From: Bacteroidales bacterium
GTDB lineage: Bacteria > Bacteroidota > Bacteroidia > Bacteroidales > UBA7960
Assembly: GCA_003557765.1 (NCBI GenBank)
Contig: PWNO01000094.1
Location: 1 to 8,703, forward strand
Length of the DNA stretch: 8,703 nt
Reading direction: 5' to 3'
Part shown: piece after piece, positions 1 to 7,102 of the stretch
How the letters are laid out: the number at the start of each line of letters is the position of its first letter
How positions within the stretch are numbered: position 1 is the first letter of the stretch
The notes under the pieces: model-generated
Databases searched by the model: none
What the model was told of the DNA's origin: nothing
What the model saw: the letters and a program-made list of their open reading frames with translations, nothing else
Position numbers and translations under genes: made by a program

Positions 1-1140
1 ATAGGCGAAGACGGTAGACGGATCTTTGGACCCCTCTCCAATGTGGCATCTGCGGCGGTGGAGTCCGCCGGGGACGAACAGGCCGAGCCAGGAGACGATG
101 CCTCAGATTCTGAGGGAGGCTCGGGGACGCTGAGGATCACGCCTGCTGAAGGTGGCACCATTACGGGCTTGGGTGGTACCATTCAGTTGAGCGTGTCAAT
201 GGAGGATGAAGACGGGAACACGCTTCCGAATCCTGAGGTTTCCTGGAGCAGCTCGGATGCAAATGTGGCTTCTATCAACTCGGCAGGTCGTGTGACGGCG
301 CATGCAGTGGGGTCGGTTCTGATCTCGGTTGCGGCTGTGTGCTGTGGGGGGGATCAGGTGACGATCAACGTGGTTGACGACAGGATCAGTCAGCCAACCG
401 AGCCCTTATTTTTCGATGATTTCTCGGGCTATGATACCCGAGATGACCTTTTGAACAGCCAGTTAGATATCTTCCAGAGATGGGCTGTGATACCGGAAGA
501 AGAGGTGTTTTTAGAGACCTCTCCTCCGTCAGGCAGCATAGGCGGCCGGTCAATGATGTACTTGCAAAGAGGTACCGGTCCTGCTTGTGAAGATAGACTT
601 CAAGACCGAGGTTCGACCGCTGCCGTCCGCTTCGACGCCCAGCGTCGTGAGATTTGGACCGAGGTGCGAGTCTTTCTGTCGAATGATTGGACCCACGTAC
701 ATCGGAACTGCACCGCATACAACGGCTACAAGTTCATTTTCCACGAGGGGGTTGCATGGGGCAGAAGCCGGAGGACGAACCTGAACCTTAGCAGTTCTGG
801 TTTCCATGGCGCGTTTTACGGCGCTCCAACTGCCTTCGGTCTTCTCCCAGGCGTCACCACTGGGGGGGATGCTTTGCGTGGATCTTGGTTCACAGTACGT
901 TTCCAGACCTCTGTTCCGACCACACCGGATTCCGAATGGGGTGCCCTTGACGGGAGTGGGGATGGGGTGTATCGAGTCTGGGTCAACGGTGACCTGGTGA
1001 TTTCACATGAAGATGTCCACTCGCCCATGGATGGCTTCACACTGGTTCGTCTTGGTGCAAACATGAATTGGACTGTGGAATATGATCAGTACATTCTCTG
1101 GGACCAGTTAGTGATATGGGACAGTGACCCTGGATGGTGA
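1..1140 (+). CDS. Surface/secreted protein with FN3 tail, Big_2 Ig-like domain and C-terminal lectin-like domain (5' partial)
   Basis: The frame is open from the first base of the window, so the real start lies upstream; the GTG at 43 is only the first internal start-like codon and has no convincing ribosome binding site. The opening residues (GPLSNVASAAV) look like the last strand of a fibronectin type III domain. An acidic Ser/Gly/Asp/Glu linker follows, then a Big_2 (bacterial Ig-like) domain at about 130-375, with the typical SWSSSDANVASINSAGRV core. From about 405 to the stop is a roughly 240-residue Trp-, Phe- and Asp-rich region (DDFSGYDT, YKFIFHEG, WFTVRFQT, YRVWVNGDLV, DQLVIWD) that reads as a concanavalin A-like or polysaccharide-lyase-like beta-sandwich. 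The architecture implies an exported protein binding or cleaving glycans, but no signal peptide is in view and I can name no catalytic residues. The Big_2 domain has an odd CCGG insertion near its last strand. Confidence 0.85.
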   Translation: MGEDGRRIFGPLSNVASAAVESAGDEQAEPGDDASDSEGGSGTLRITPAEGGTITGLGGTIQLSVSMEDEDGNTLPNPEVSWSSSDANVASINSAGRVTAHAVGSVLISVAAVCCGGDQVTINVVDDRISQPTEPLFFDDFSGYDTRDDLLNSQLDIFQRWAVIPEEEVFLETSPPSGSIGGRSMMYLQRGTGPACEDRLQDRGSTAAVRFDAQRREIWTEVRVFLSNDWTHVHRNCTAYNGYKFIFHEGVAWGRSRRTNLNLSSSGFHGAFYGAPTAFGLLPGVTTGGDALRGSWFTVRFQTSVPTTPDSEWGALDGSGDGVYRVWVNGDLVISHEDVHSPMDGFTLVRLGANMNWTVEYDQYILWDQLVIWDSDPGW

Positions 1141-1195
1141 ATAACCAGGTAGGCTTGTCCCCATTGTTCCCTTGAATGCATGCCCCTGGTTGAAC

Positions 1196-1230
1196 TTGTG
1201 CCCCCGGCGCAATCTGTGCCGGGGGCACAA
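1196..1230 (+). terminator. Perfect 13-bp hairpin downstream of the surface-protein gene
   Basis: The arms TTGTGCCCCCGGC (1196-1208) and GCCGGGGGCACAA (1218-1230) are exact inverted complements around the 9-nt loop GCAATCTGT. The hairpin starts 55 bases after the stop codon of the upstream gene. Its strength and position fit a transcription terminator or mRNA 3'-end stabiliser. There is no run of T after the stem on either strand, so a standard intrinsic terminator is not proven; a protein site or mobile-element end is the alternative. Confidence 0.5.
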
Positions 1231-1716
1231 CGTCAGTCTAACGGATGTGCCCTAATCCTGGAGTGATGTCGGAGTAAACCGAAATCACCAGCTGACCAGA
1301 GAGCCGAGGGCAAGATTGTCCCCCATGAGGTGGGACATCGAGGATGTGGTTCTCCCGCCCGGTGGAAACACCGCACTTGAACTTCAACTTTGACAGGTCA
1401 ACTGGCGCAAACGTACGGTTGTGACCCCGTACCTGCAGGCCCAGGCGGTGAAATCCCGCATCAGCGAGCGGAAGGGCTGAAGGCAAAAGAGGCGCTGATC
1501 AGGCGGATCAAGGGAGGGGTGAAGATGGCACTGGGCTTGGCCCGGACGAATCGAGAGGCGATGCTGCTGCCGCGACTCTCTGCGCGTCACTTTGTGCCAG
1601 AGCGCCAGAGCGGATGGGCCTGTCGCCAATGAGCCATCCAGGCGGGTATCGAAGGAGAGGCGAGGGGTGAGGGTCTAGCGCAGCGCAACATCCGGAAATA
1701 TGGCGAGAAGCCCCGG
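1231..1716. other. Unassigned stretch between hairpin and fossil IS
   Basis: No open frame here has recognisable protein character or a ribosome binding site. The longest + frame (1390-1632) has no family motif that I recognise. A small inverted repeat GTACGG/CCGTAC lies at 1413-1418 and 1427-1432. The stretch may hold decayed coding sequence, but I cannot name it. Confidence 0.4.
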
Positions 1717-3160
1717 AGAGTCCCATTTGTTGTAGAAATTGCAATGGCCTCCAACCCCGGCTTGAGTAGGTTTGCCAGCAAGCCAGCACTAACGAAAGGG
1801 AGGAAGTAGGCCGCGGATTTGAAGGACGGCACGATCGGTCGAGAAGAGCAAGAAAGGAATCGTGTTGGCGGGGGCCGAGCGGACATGGCTGGGATCAGAT
1901 TGAAGCCCGGAGACTGGACGGATGCGTTGAATTGGCCCGGGACCCGCCCTCCGCTGATGCGGCAGAAGCGCGAGTAATTGTAGACGAGGAAGTGGAGTGA
2001 ACATCGGGTGGAAATGCGTGAGACGAGTAACGATGAGCCAGGACACCGTCAGCATGGAAACGACCCCGGGTCGGTGCGTGTGAGTGGCCACCGACCTTCG
2101 ATCCGGGTGTGGCGCATGCGAGATGAGCACCGGGCAGTGACACTCGTCTCCCAAGTCGCGTTGGACCGCACGACCGGAGGGGTGGAGAAAGGACTGTCCC
2201 GCACTGTGCTTCAGGGGAACTCGTGCCGAGATCGAGAGGGGGTGGCGTCCTCCATGACCTGAATGTTGAAATACGAGGTCTCAGGGAAGGCCAAGAATGA
2301 GGACAGCGCCGAGGCTGAAGGGGCTCGAAGGTCGGAATCTGTCTCCTTAGCTTGCGGTGGTGGTGTTCATAGACGGCAGGACGGCTAGACGGGAATCGGA
2401 TGGGACTCCCCGCCGGAAGCCGGCACCGACGGCCACGAGGCGTGCTAAGCATCGAGCAGTCCCTTGTGGAGAATTCCGCGGTGATCCCTTACTTTCTCCG
2501 CTCGCCGAAAGCTTAGGACCACCGGCGGGGCTGGACCTACCTATCGGCGGGAGGACTGGGAGTGGTGAAGGGCGTAGGGCATCCTGCCTCCGGGGCTTTG
2601 ACAGCGGTTCCCAACCAAGTGCTAATCCGACACTGATAGTTGGCTAACCCGGAGGATGTGACATTACCACCCACCGTAGCCGGGTCAGATTTGGGTGCGA
2701 GAGAAGCGCCAGCAGGCCACCCATAAGGAGGCGAATTAGGATCCGAGATTCCACCTCACGGCGGTCCGGGCTGAGTCTTCTGGTCTGAACGAGTCCGTAG
2801 CCGCGAGCCTAGGCAACGGTCTTGTAAAGTCGCTCGCCCCGCACCGGCTCGTTTGGGCCACCCTCGTGGGGGCCATCGCTAAAACCGACCCAAAAAAACG
2901 GGTCCGTCTAAGAGACGGCCGACCAGAAGCGGCATTGAGTGGACCCTGGGGAGAATTCCTATCCCAAGCATCGATGGCTCTTGTCATTGTCGCCCATCAT
3001 CGAACACCTGCTCCGGAGCCTGTTTGGAGTCCGTCATTTCTGGAGTCTGAGAACCGCAATCCGCAACGAACTCGGGAGCAGTCATTCCGGTCGCCAGATG
3101 GAATGCGTCGCCTAAGCAGCGAGTGGCTTCGGCTATGCTAGCTTTCAGGTTGCCGCCAGA
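1717..3160 (+). mobile_element. Fossil IS256-family element, copy 1 (full length, heavily decayed)
   Basis: This gene-less stretch lines up from end to end with the IS at about 5015-6436. CCCATTT at 1722 pairs with 5024, the DGR/DGK codons at 2372 with 5674, GCACCGGCT at 2841 with 6117, and CTAGCTTT at 3138 with 6414. The coordinate offset is 3302 across the left half and 3276 at the right end, so overall length is conserved with few indels. By eye roughly two thirds of bases agree. The ends given are where similarity fades, not proven termini; I see no terminal inverted repeats or target duplication. The amount of divergence suggests an old insertion or a different parent element, not a recent duplicate of copy 2. 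Confidence 0.75.
1817..3115 (+). pseudogene. Decayed IS256-family transposase (copy 1)
   Basis: The region is collinear with the transposase at 5119-6390. The start codon has become ATT (1817), and the ribosome binding site AAGGAGG of copy 2 is AAGTAGG here (1804-1810). The first catalytic Asp survives in FIDGR (codon at 2372), but the second Asp position reads AAG (Lys), and stops and frame changes are scattered throughout. A readable late segment at about 2785-2830 (LNESVAASLGNGL) keeps a stretch that copy 2 has lost. The end corresponds to the TAA at 3113-3115. It cannot encode an active enzyme. Confidence 0.72.
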
Positions 3161-3406
3161 TGCCTGCTGGCGATTGGTCTATCCACAGGCTGAAACCTCG
3201 CCGGACCTCCTGCCAGTGCATGGGCTGGACATTATTGCCGATCTACCGCTGGGCTGTCGATCGCTCATGCCACCAGCGACCTGCCGACATGCGTCGAGTT
3301 TGCAGCGCACTCCGGTCCACCAGCCTTGGTGCCCCAGGCCAAGCAAGGTCGCTCGAAGCGATGTACTGGTCACGATGAATTCAAACCCAACATTATCGGC
3401 TAAATA
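3161..3406. other. Leader region of the pyruvyl transferase gene, nothing recognised
   Basis: Similarity to copy 2 of the IS ends near 3160. The rest has open frames in several phases, but none shows a family motif. The last 40 bases before the ATG at 3407 turn AT-rich (for example GGCTAAATAATG), which may reflect a promoter or leader. No clear Shine-Dalgarno sequence or -35/-10 pair can be assigned. Confidence 0.35.
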
Positions 3407-4600
3407 ATGAGTGATACCGAAGATGCCCGAGGTAAGAAGACGCCATATACAGTTGGGGTCATGTCTATACCATATTACCATAATTATGGTACACAGCTGC
3501 AGGCGTTTGCTCTCCAGGAAGCCATACGAGGATTGGGTTACGATGTAGAGATGATCAATTTTGTCAAAGGCGGCCCGGCCCCGAAGCCTCTTTCTTCTAG
3601 GTTAGTGGGTTTGCTCATCCGGCCTTTAACCATCTATCCTAGGATAAGGCGAAGGATAGCCCACGCAGCCTGGCGGCGCCTCACTGAACCGCGGCGGCGT
3701 CTGACACAGGATTTCATTTCGCAGCGGCTTGCACTTAATCCTCCGAAAATGACGGAGGAGGATCAGCTACTTTCCGTATCAGGGCGATACGACGCAGTGG
3801 TTGTAGGTAGTGATCAAATATGGAACCCGCAAGGGCACTTGGGCGAACAGGCTTTCTTCCTCACCTTTGTGAGGCCGGCCCTGCGGGTGGCTTACGCCCC
3901 GAGCATTGGTGTATGTACTGTTAACGGAGATGCCGCCGATTGGTTGGCGAGTGGAGCTAGAGGGATCAATCATCTCTCAGTTCGGGAGGCTTCCGGTGCA
4001 GAAATACTGAAAGACCTGATAGGTCGAGACGTGCCAGTTGTTGTGGATCCGACCTTGCTTCACGATGACGAATTCTGGGGAGGGATAGCTCGGGGTTCTT
4101 CAAACAAAGAACGCCCATATGTACTGTGTTACTTTTTGCAGGGCGACGCATATGCGCGCGAGGCGGCCAAAAAGTTTGCCAACGAAAAAGGATTCAGGTT
4201 GCGCGTGCTCCCGTTCCACCAGGTCGACCTCCAAGACCGACTCATGCGAAAGGGATCGGAATTCGAGGTCGGTCCTTTGGAGTTTCTCGATTCATTCCGT
4301 AACGCCAGCGCTGTATTTACGGATTCTTTTCACGGGACAATTTTTTCGGTCGTTTTCCGTCGGCCATTTGCCGCGTTTAGGCGCTATGACAATCCCGTCG
4401 AGGCAGGGAACTTTTCTCGAATTGAAGGATTTCTAGCCCGCATAGGTCTGACCAGTCAAGTTGCTTCACGAGAGGAGGTTCCGGATTTAGAAGGTATCAG
4501 TTTCGAACGAGCCCATGTGGAGCTCGACCGCTGGCGTCGGCAATCTATTGAATTCTTGAAGTCCTCGCTGATTCGAGCCACCGGCAGAGAAGGTCCATAG
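3407..4600 (+). CDS. Polysaccharide pyruvyl transferase family protein
   Basis: This intact 397-residue cytosolic-type protein matches the PF04230 (WcaK/CsaB-like) family, which transfers pyruvate from phosphoenolpyruvate as a ketal onto sugars of exopolysaccharides or cell-wall polymers. Visible landmarks are the N-terminal HNYGTQLQAFALQ (residues 25-37), YDAVVVGSDQIWNP (128-141), SVRE (190-193), VVVDPTLL (210-217) and TDSFHGTIFS (304-313), in the order and spacing expected. The length is normal and no signal peptide or membrane segment is seen. The ATG at 3407 has no good Shine-Dalgarno, but it places the first beta-strand at residue 15, whereas the next Met (3461) would cut into that strand. 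It stands alone between two copies of one IS, so no operon partner is adjacent. The GT2 at 7103 may belong to the same pathway. The acceptor sugar cannot be predicted, and some family members may not transfer pyruvate. Confidence 0.9.
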   Translation: MSDTEDARGKKTPYTVGVMSIPYYHNYGTQLQAFALQEAIRGLGYDVEMINFVKGGPAPKPLSSRLVGLLIRPLTIYPRIRRRIAHAAWRRLTEPRRRLTQDFISQRLALNPPKMTEEDQLLSVSGRYDAVVVGSDQIWNPQGHLGEQAFFLTFVRPALRVAYAPSIGVCTVNGDAADWLASGARGINHLSVREASGAEILKDLIGRDVPVVVDPTLLHDDEFWGGIARGSSNKERPYVLCYFLQGDAYAREAAKKFANEKGFRLRVLPFHQVDLQDRLMRKGSEFEVGPLEFLDSFRNASAVFTDSFHGTIFSVVFRRPFAAFRRYDNPVEAGNFSRIEGFLARIGLTSQVASREEVPDLEGISFERAHVELDRWRRQSIEFLKSSLIRATGREGP

Positions 4601-5014
4601 GAGCGCGTCATATCACCACAGTTCCTAGGCTGCGGTCGGGGTGCGTTGGGCATGTCCTCAAGCGTTCCAGAGAATCCCGCCACCGCTGAATCGGGGTGGG
4701 ATGTTCGGACGGGAGGTCCAGGAAGAGCGGACGAGGCCCTGGACCCTAACGATGACCCTTCTGGAGACACCATCTATCATTCCATACGAGCGACTGGCCC
4801 GTGCCCTCGGAGTGCCAGGGTCTCAGGATTGTGTGCGATAGTTGCGCAGCGCCTAATAAACATGGACCGTGGACAGGGCGATATATCGGAGATCGACGGG
4901 AAGATCTATGTCAACGTGTGGGGGAATTACCAAATGAATGACTCTGCCAATAGTCTGGTCTGCGGTTATCTGGAAGGCGTAAGGCGGCAGGAAGGCCGAG
5001 GGCACACAGGCGCT
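4601..5014. other. Unassigned stretch between pyruvyl transferase and IS copy 2
   Basis: A + strand frame is open from an ATG at 4652 to a stop at 5023 (124 residues) and runs into the left end of the IS. Its first half is Pro/Gly/Arg-rich and shifts character with frame. Its second half has a more protein-like pattern (SEIDGKIYVNVWGNYQMND). There is no ribosome binding site and I recognise no family. It could be the stump of a gene interrupted by the IS, or chance. No terminator follows the upstream gene. Confidence 0.3.
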
Positions 5015-5067
5015 CGAGGGTGACCCATTTTCAGTGGAAATTGTTGTGACCTCCAACCTCGGGTGAT

Positions 5068-5088
5068 GTGGGTGTGCGACCACACCAC
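5068..5088 (+). promoter_or_regulatory. Conserved leader hairpin of the IS transposase gene
   Basis: GGTGTG (5071-5076) pairs with CACACC (5081-5086) around a CGAC loop, extendable by two pairs past a bulged G. The matching position in copy 1 folds too: GGTTTG (1769-1774) with CAAGCC (1779-1784) around CCAG. One pair changed from G-C to T-A on both sides and another became a wobble. Hairpins in IS leaders are known to limit transposase expression from outside transcription; that role here is inference. Confidence 0.4.
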
Positions 5089-5105
5089 GACTCCCGAAAG
5101 GGAAG

Positions 5106-5112
5106 AAGGAGG
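5106..5112 (+). promoter_or_regulatory. Ribosome binding site fixing the transposase start
   Basis: AAGGAGG lies six bases before the ATG at 5119. The earlier in-frame ATG at 5068 has no such site and falls in the leader hairpin, so 5119 is the preferred start. Confidence 0.7.
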
Positions 5113-5118
5113 CCACCG

Positions 5119-6390
5119 ATGAGAGGGATGCCACATCTGGTGGAGAAGGGCAAGAATGACCGGCGCTTGGAGGAGTCGCGCGGCCAGAGCTGGGAGCAGA
5201 TCGAAGCGCTGGAGCTTGATGCTCGCGTTGAGTTGGTGCGGGCTCGGCTCCCACTCGGATTGGCAGAAGTGCGACGGATGCTGGACAAAGAGGTGGAACG
5301 ATTGGCAGGGCGGAGGCACGGGCGGAAGACGGGCGGTGAGTCGGGACGCTACCGCCACGGCAGCAAGCTCGGCCCGGTCCGATCGGGTGGCCAGCGGCAT
5401 CCGATCCGGGTGCCGCGGGTGCGGGACGAGCACGGGGAGGTGAAGCTCCTCTCTTATGCTGCGTTTCACGGTGCGAGCGGGGAGGTGGGCGAGGGTCTGT
5501 TTCGTAAGGTGCTGCGCAGGATCTCGTGCCGGGGATTCGAGGAGGCAGTGCCCGGTGCGATCGGGACGTCCAAGTCGCAGGTCTCAAGGGAATGCAAGAA
5601 GGCGACAGCGGCGAAGCTAAAGGAGTTCCACGAGCGGGATCTGTCCGCCTACGATGTGGTGGCGGCGTTCATGGACGGCAAGACGCTCGCGGAGGACCAG
5701 ATGGCGATTGTGCCGGACGTCACCATGGAAGGCGACAAGGTCTTTTTCGGCTTCGAGCAGACCCATTCGGACAACACCGCGGTGATCACGTCGTTGCTGC
5801 GCTTGCTGAAGGACCGGGGATTGGACCTGTCGGCGGGAGCGCTGGTGGTGGTGGACGGGGCCAAGGGGCTGCGCTCCGGGGCCTTTAAGGCCTTCCCCGG
5901 CCAGGTGCTCATCCAGCGCTGCCATTGGCACAAGCGGGAGAACGTGACGTCGTACCTGCCGATGAAGGAGCCGAAGCGGCTGCGACGGAAGCTTCAGCGG
6001 GCCTACGAGTGGCCCACTCTATGAGGAGGCGAATCGGGACCTGGAGACGATCCGGGCCGAGTTCGCCCAGTTGAGGTGGCGAGCCTCGACGAAGGCCTCG
6101 AAGAACTGTTCACCCAGCACCGGCTGGGTGTGTTCGCCCTGTTGGGCTGAACCCTCAAGACCACCAACGTGATCGAGTCCGTCCACAGGATGGCCGAACA
6201 GCGGTGCGGCCGGTTGGACCACTGGAAGAACTCCAACCGGAAGCACCGATGGCTTGCGACAGCTCTGCTGAACATCGAGCCCCGACTCAGGAGATCGGTT
6301 AGCTACCGCCACCTCCCGAGCCCGTGTACCGCATTCCAGAACGAACTTGGGATCACCTATCCCGATGGCCACAAGCTCTCCGTTGCCTGA
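5119..6390 (+). pseudogene. IS256-family transposase, frameshifted and interrupted (copy 2)
   Basis: This is a mutator-type (Transposase_mut) DDE enzyme that would cut and join the IS ends. It resembles the IS256 subgroup carrying a Cys/His motif after the second Asp. From the ATG at 5119, the first catalytic Asp is in AAFMDGKT (residue 186), the second in VVVDGAKGL (246), and QRCHWHKREN carries Cys268, His269 and His271. The frame breaks at about 6019, where one extra C leads to a TGA at 6022. The protein sequence continues in the next phase (YEEANRDLETIRAEF), returns to the first phase after a loss of about 22 bases near 6075, and meets another TGA at 6148. After that come TTNVIES with the catalytic Glu (codon 6175), DHWKNSNRKHRWLATAL and the natural stop at 6388. 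The N-terminal 301 residues are intact but lack the Glu, so no active enzyme is expected. Confidence 0.88.
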
Positions 6391-6456
6391 ACAGGGGTTC
6401 GCTGCAGCTTCAACTAGCTTTGGGATTACCTCCTAGGCCGCGAGGCATGGCACCTT

Positions 6457-6915
6457 TTGGGGGTGCCGCGGCAGCGGTGTCCGCGACACTTTCTGATGAA
6501 CGCGCTGGAACGCGTGCCGAAGACGAAGGGGCCTCGGCTGCAGCAGGGCCTTCAGAAGGTGTGGGACGAGCCCAAGACGCACTGGGAAGCGAGGGAGAAG
6601 CTCGCGATGCCGGCGGAGTGGGTCGAGGTGGAGGGAGAGGAGACGCTCTCCTAATTCCACTTTCCGCCTAGACATCGGGGGCGGCTCCGGGCAACGAACG
6701 GAAACGAGCGCGCGAGCCAGGAGCTGAAGCCGCGGAACCGGGTGGTGGGGATCTTCCCCTACCGGGCGAGTTGCCTGCGACTGGCCACGGCACTTCTGAA
6801 GGAGTAGCACGACGACTGGATGACCAGCCGCCGCCATCTGTGTATGGACGCGCTGGCGGAATCGGACGCTGTCGATTCGGGCGAGACCGAACGCGTGCCG
6901 AGGGAAGCCGCCTGA
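6457..6915 (+). pseudogene. C-terminal remnant of a second, different IS256-family transposase
   Basis: One reading phase carries, in order, QRCPRHFLMNALERVP, a linker, LRATNGNERASQELKPR (the TTN..E catalytic region, Glu retained), VVGIFPYRASCLRLATALL and a tail HDDWMTSRRHLCMDAL. This is the standard C-terminal third of IS256 transposases and is clearly a different subgroup from the neighbour at 5119-6390. TAA at 6652-6654 and TAG at 6805-6807 interrupt it; the natural stop is at 6913-6915. The N-terminal two thirds, including both Asp residues, are absent, because the sequence begins at the worn right edge of the preceding IS. I see no right terminal repeat after 6915. Confidence 0.75.
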
Positions 6916-7021
6916 CCGGGCAAGGCCATCGTGCCTTGGGAACTCGGCCGGCTAGCTGGGCGGAGGGAGGAGAGAACAACTCAACCGGAGAACGCTGGGC
7001 TCTGACCCCGCCTGTCCCCCT

Positions 7022-7102
7022 TCTTCAGAAAAAATATGACATAAATCTATGCGGACGCAAATGGAAAACGAAAAACACAGAATAAATATACCGGAAGGAA
7101 CG
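7022..7102 (+). promoter_or_regulatory. AT-rich leader upstream of the glycosyltransferase
   Basis: Composition changes abruptly at about 7022 from GC-rich IS remnant to an AT-rich run with a possible -10 element (TATGAC, 7035-7040). A purine-rich GGAAGGA (7093-7099) lies three bases before the ATG at 7103 and is the best start signal. No matching -35 is evident. Confidence 0.3.

Larger units (their letters stand above)
5015..6436 (+). mobile_element. IS256-family insertion sequence, copy 2 (inactivated)
   Basis: The element is delimited by where its similarity to the fossil at 1717-3160 begins (GAGGGTGACCCATTTT, 5015-5030) and fades (after CTAGCTTTGGGATTACC, near 6430). It holds one transposase gene, now broken. 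The left boundary includes the short palindrome GGGTGACCC (5018-5026). I find no matching inverted copy on the right, so that end may have been lost where the next IS256 remnant begins. It has the same orientation as copy 1 and lies about 3.3 kb downstream. Confidence 0.75.

Noticed and set aside
1413..1432. Operator-like inverted repeat GTACGG/CCGTAC
   Set aside because: Six base pairs with no gene or promoter nearby is within what chance gives over several kilobases.
1625..1716. Extension of the IS copies further to the left
   Set aside because: GCCAAT and GCGG.TATC recur at 1625-1650 and 4946-4970 with an offset near 3320, but the sequence between them does not align well, so the match may be chance.
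1895..2452. 185-residue open frame on the - strand
   Set aside because: It lies antisense to the decayed transposase, is rich in Arg/Pro/Ser as expected for a shadow frame in GC-rich DNA, and has no ribosome binding site.
4853..5587. 244-residue open frame on the - strand
   Set aside because: It is antisense to the well-preserved transposase of copy 2 and crosses the IS boundary; its Pro/Arg/Ala composition is typical of a shadow.
6015..6025. Programmed frameshift in the IS256 transposase
   Set aside because: There is no slippery heptamer at the break, IS256 enzymes are normally made from one frame, and further lesions (a 22-base loss and a TGA) follow, so ordinary decay explains it.
1717..6436. 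Recent composite transposon with two identical IS copies
   Set aside because: The two copies differ at about a third of positions and both are inactive, so they cannot have moved the gene together recently.
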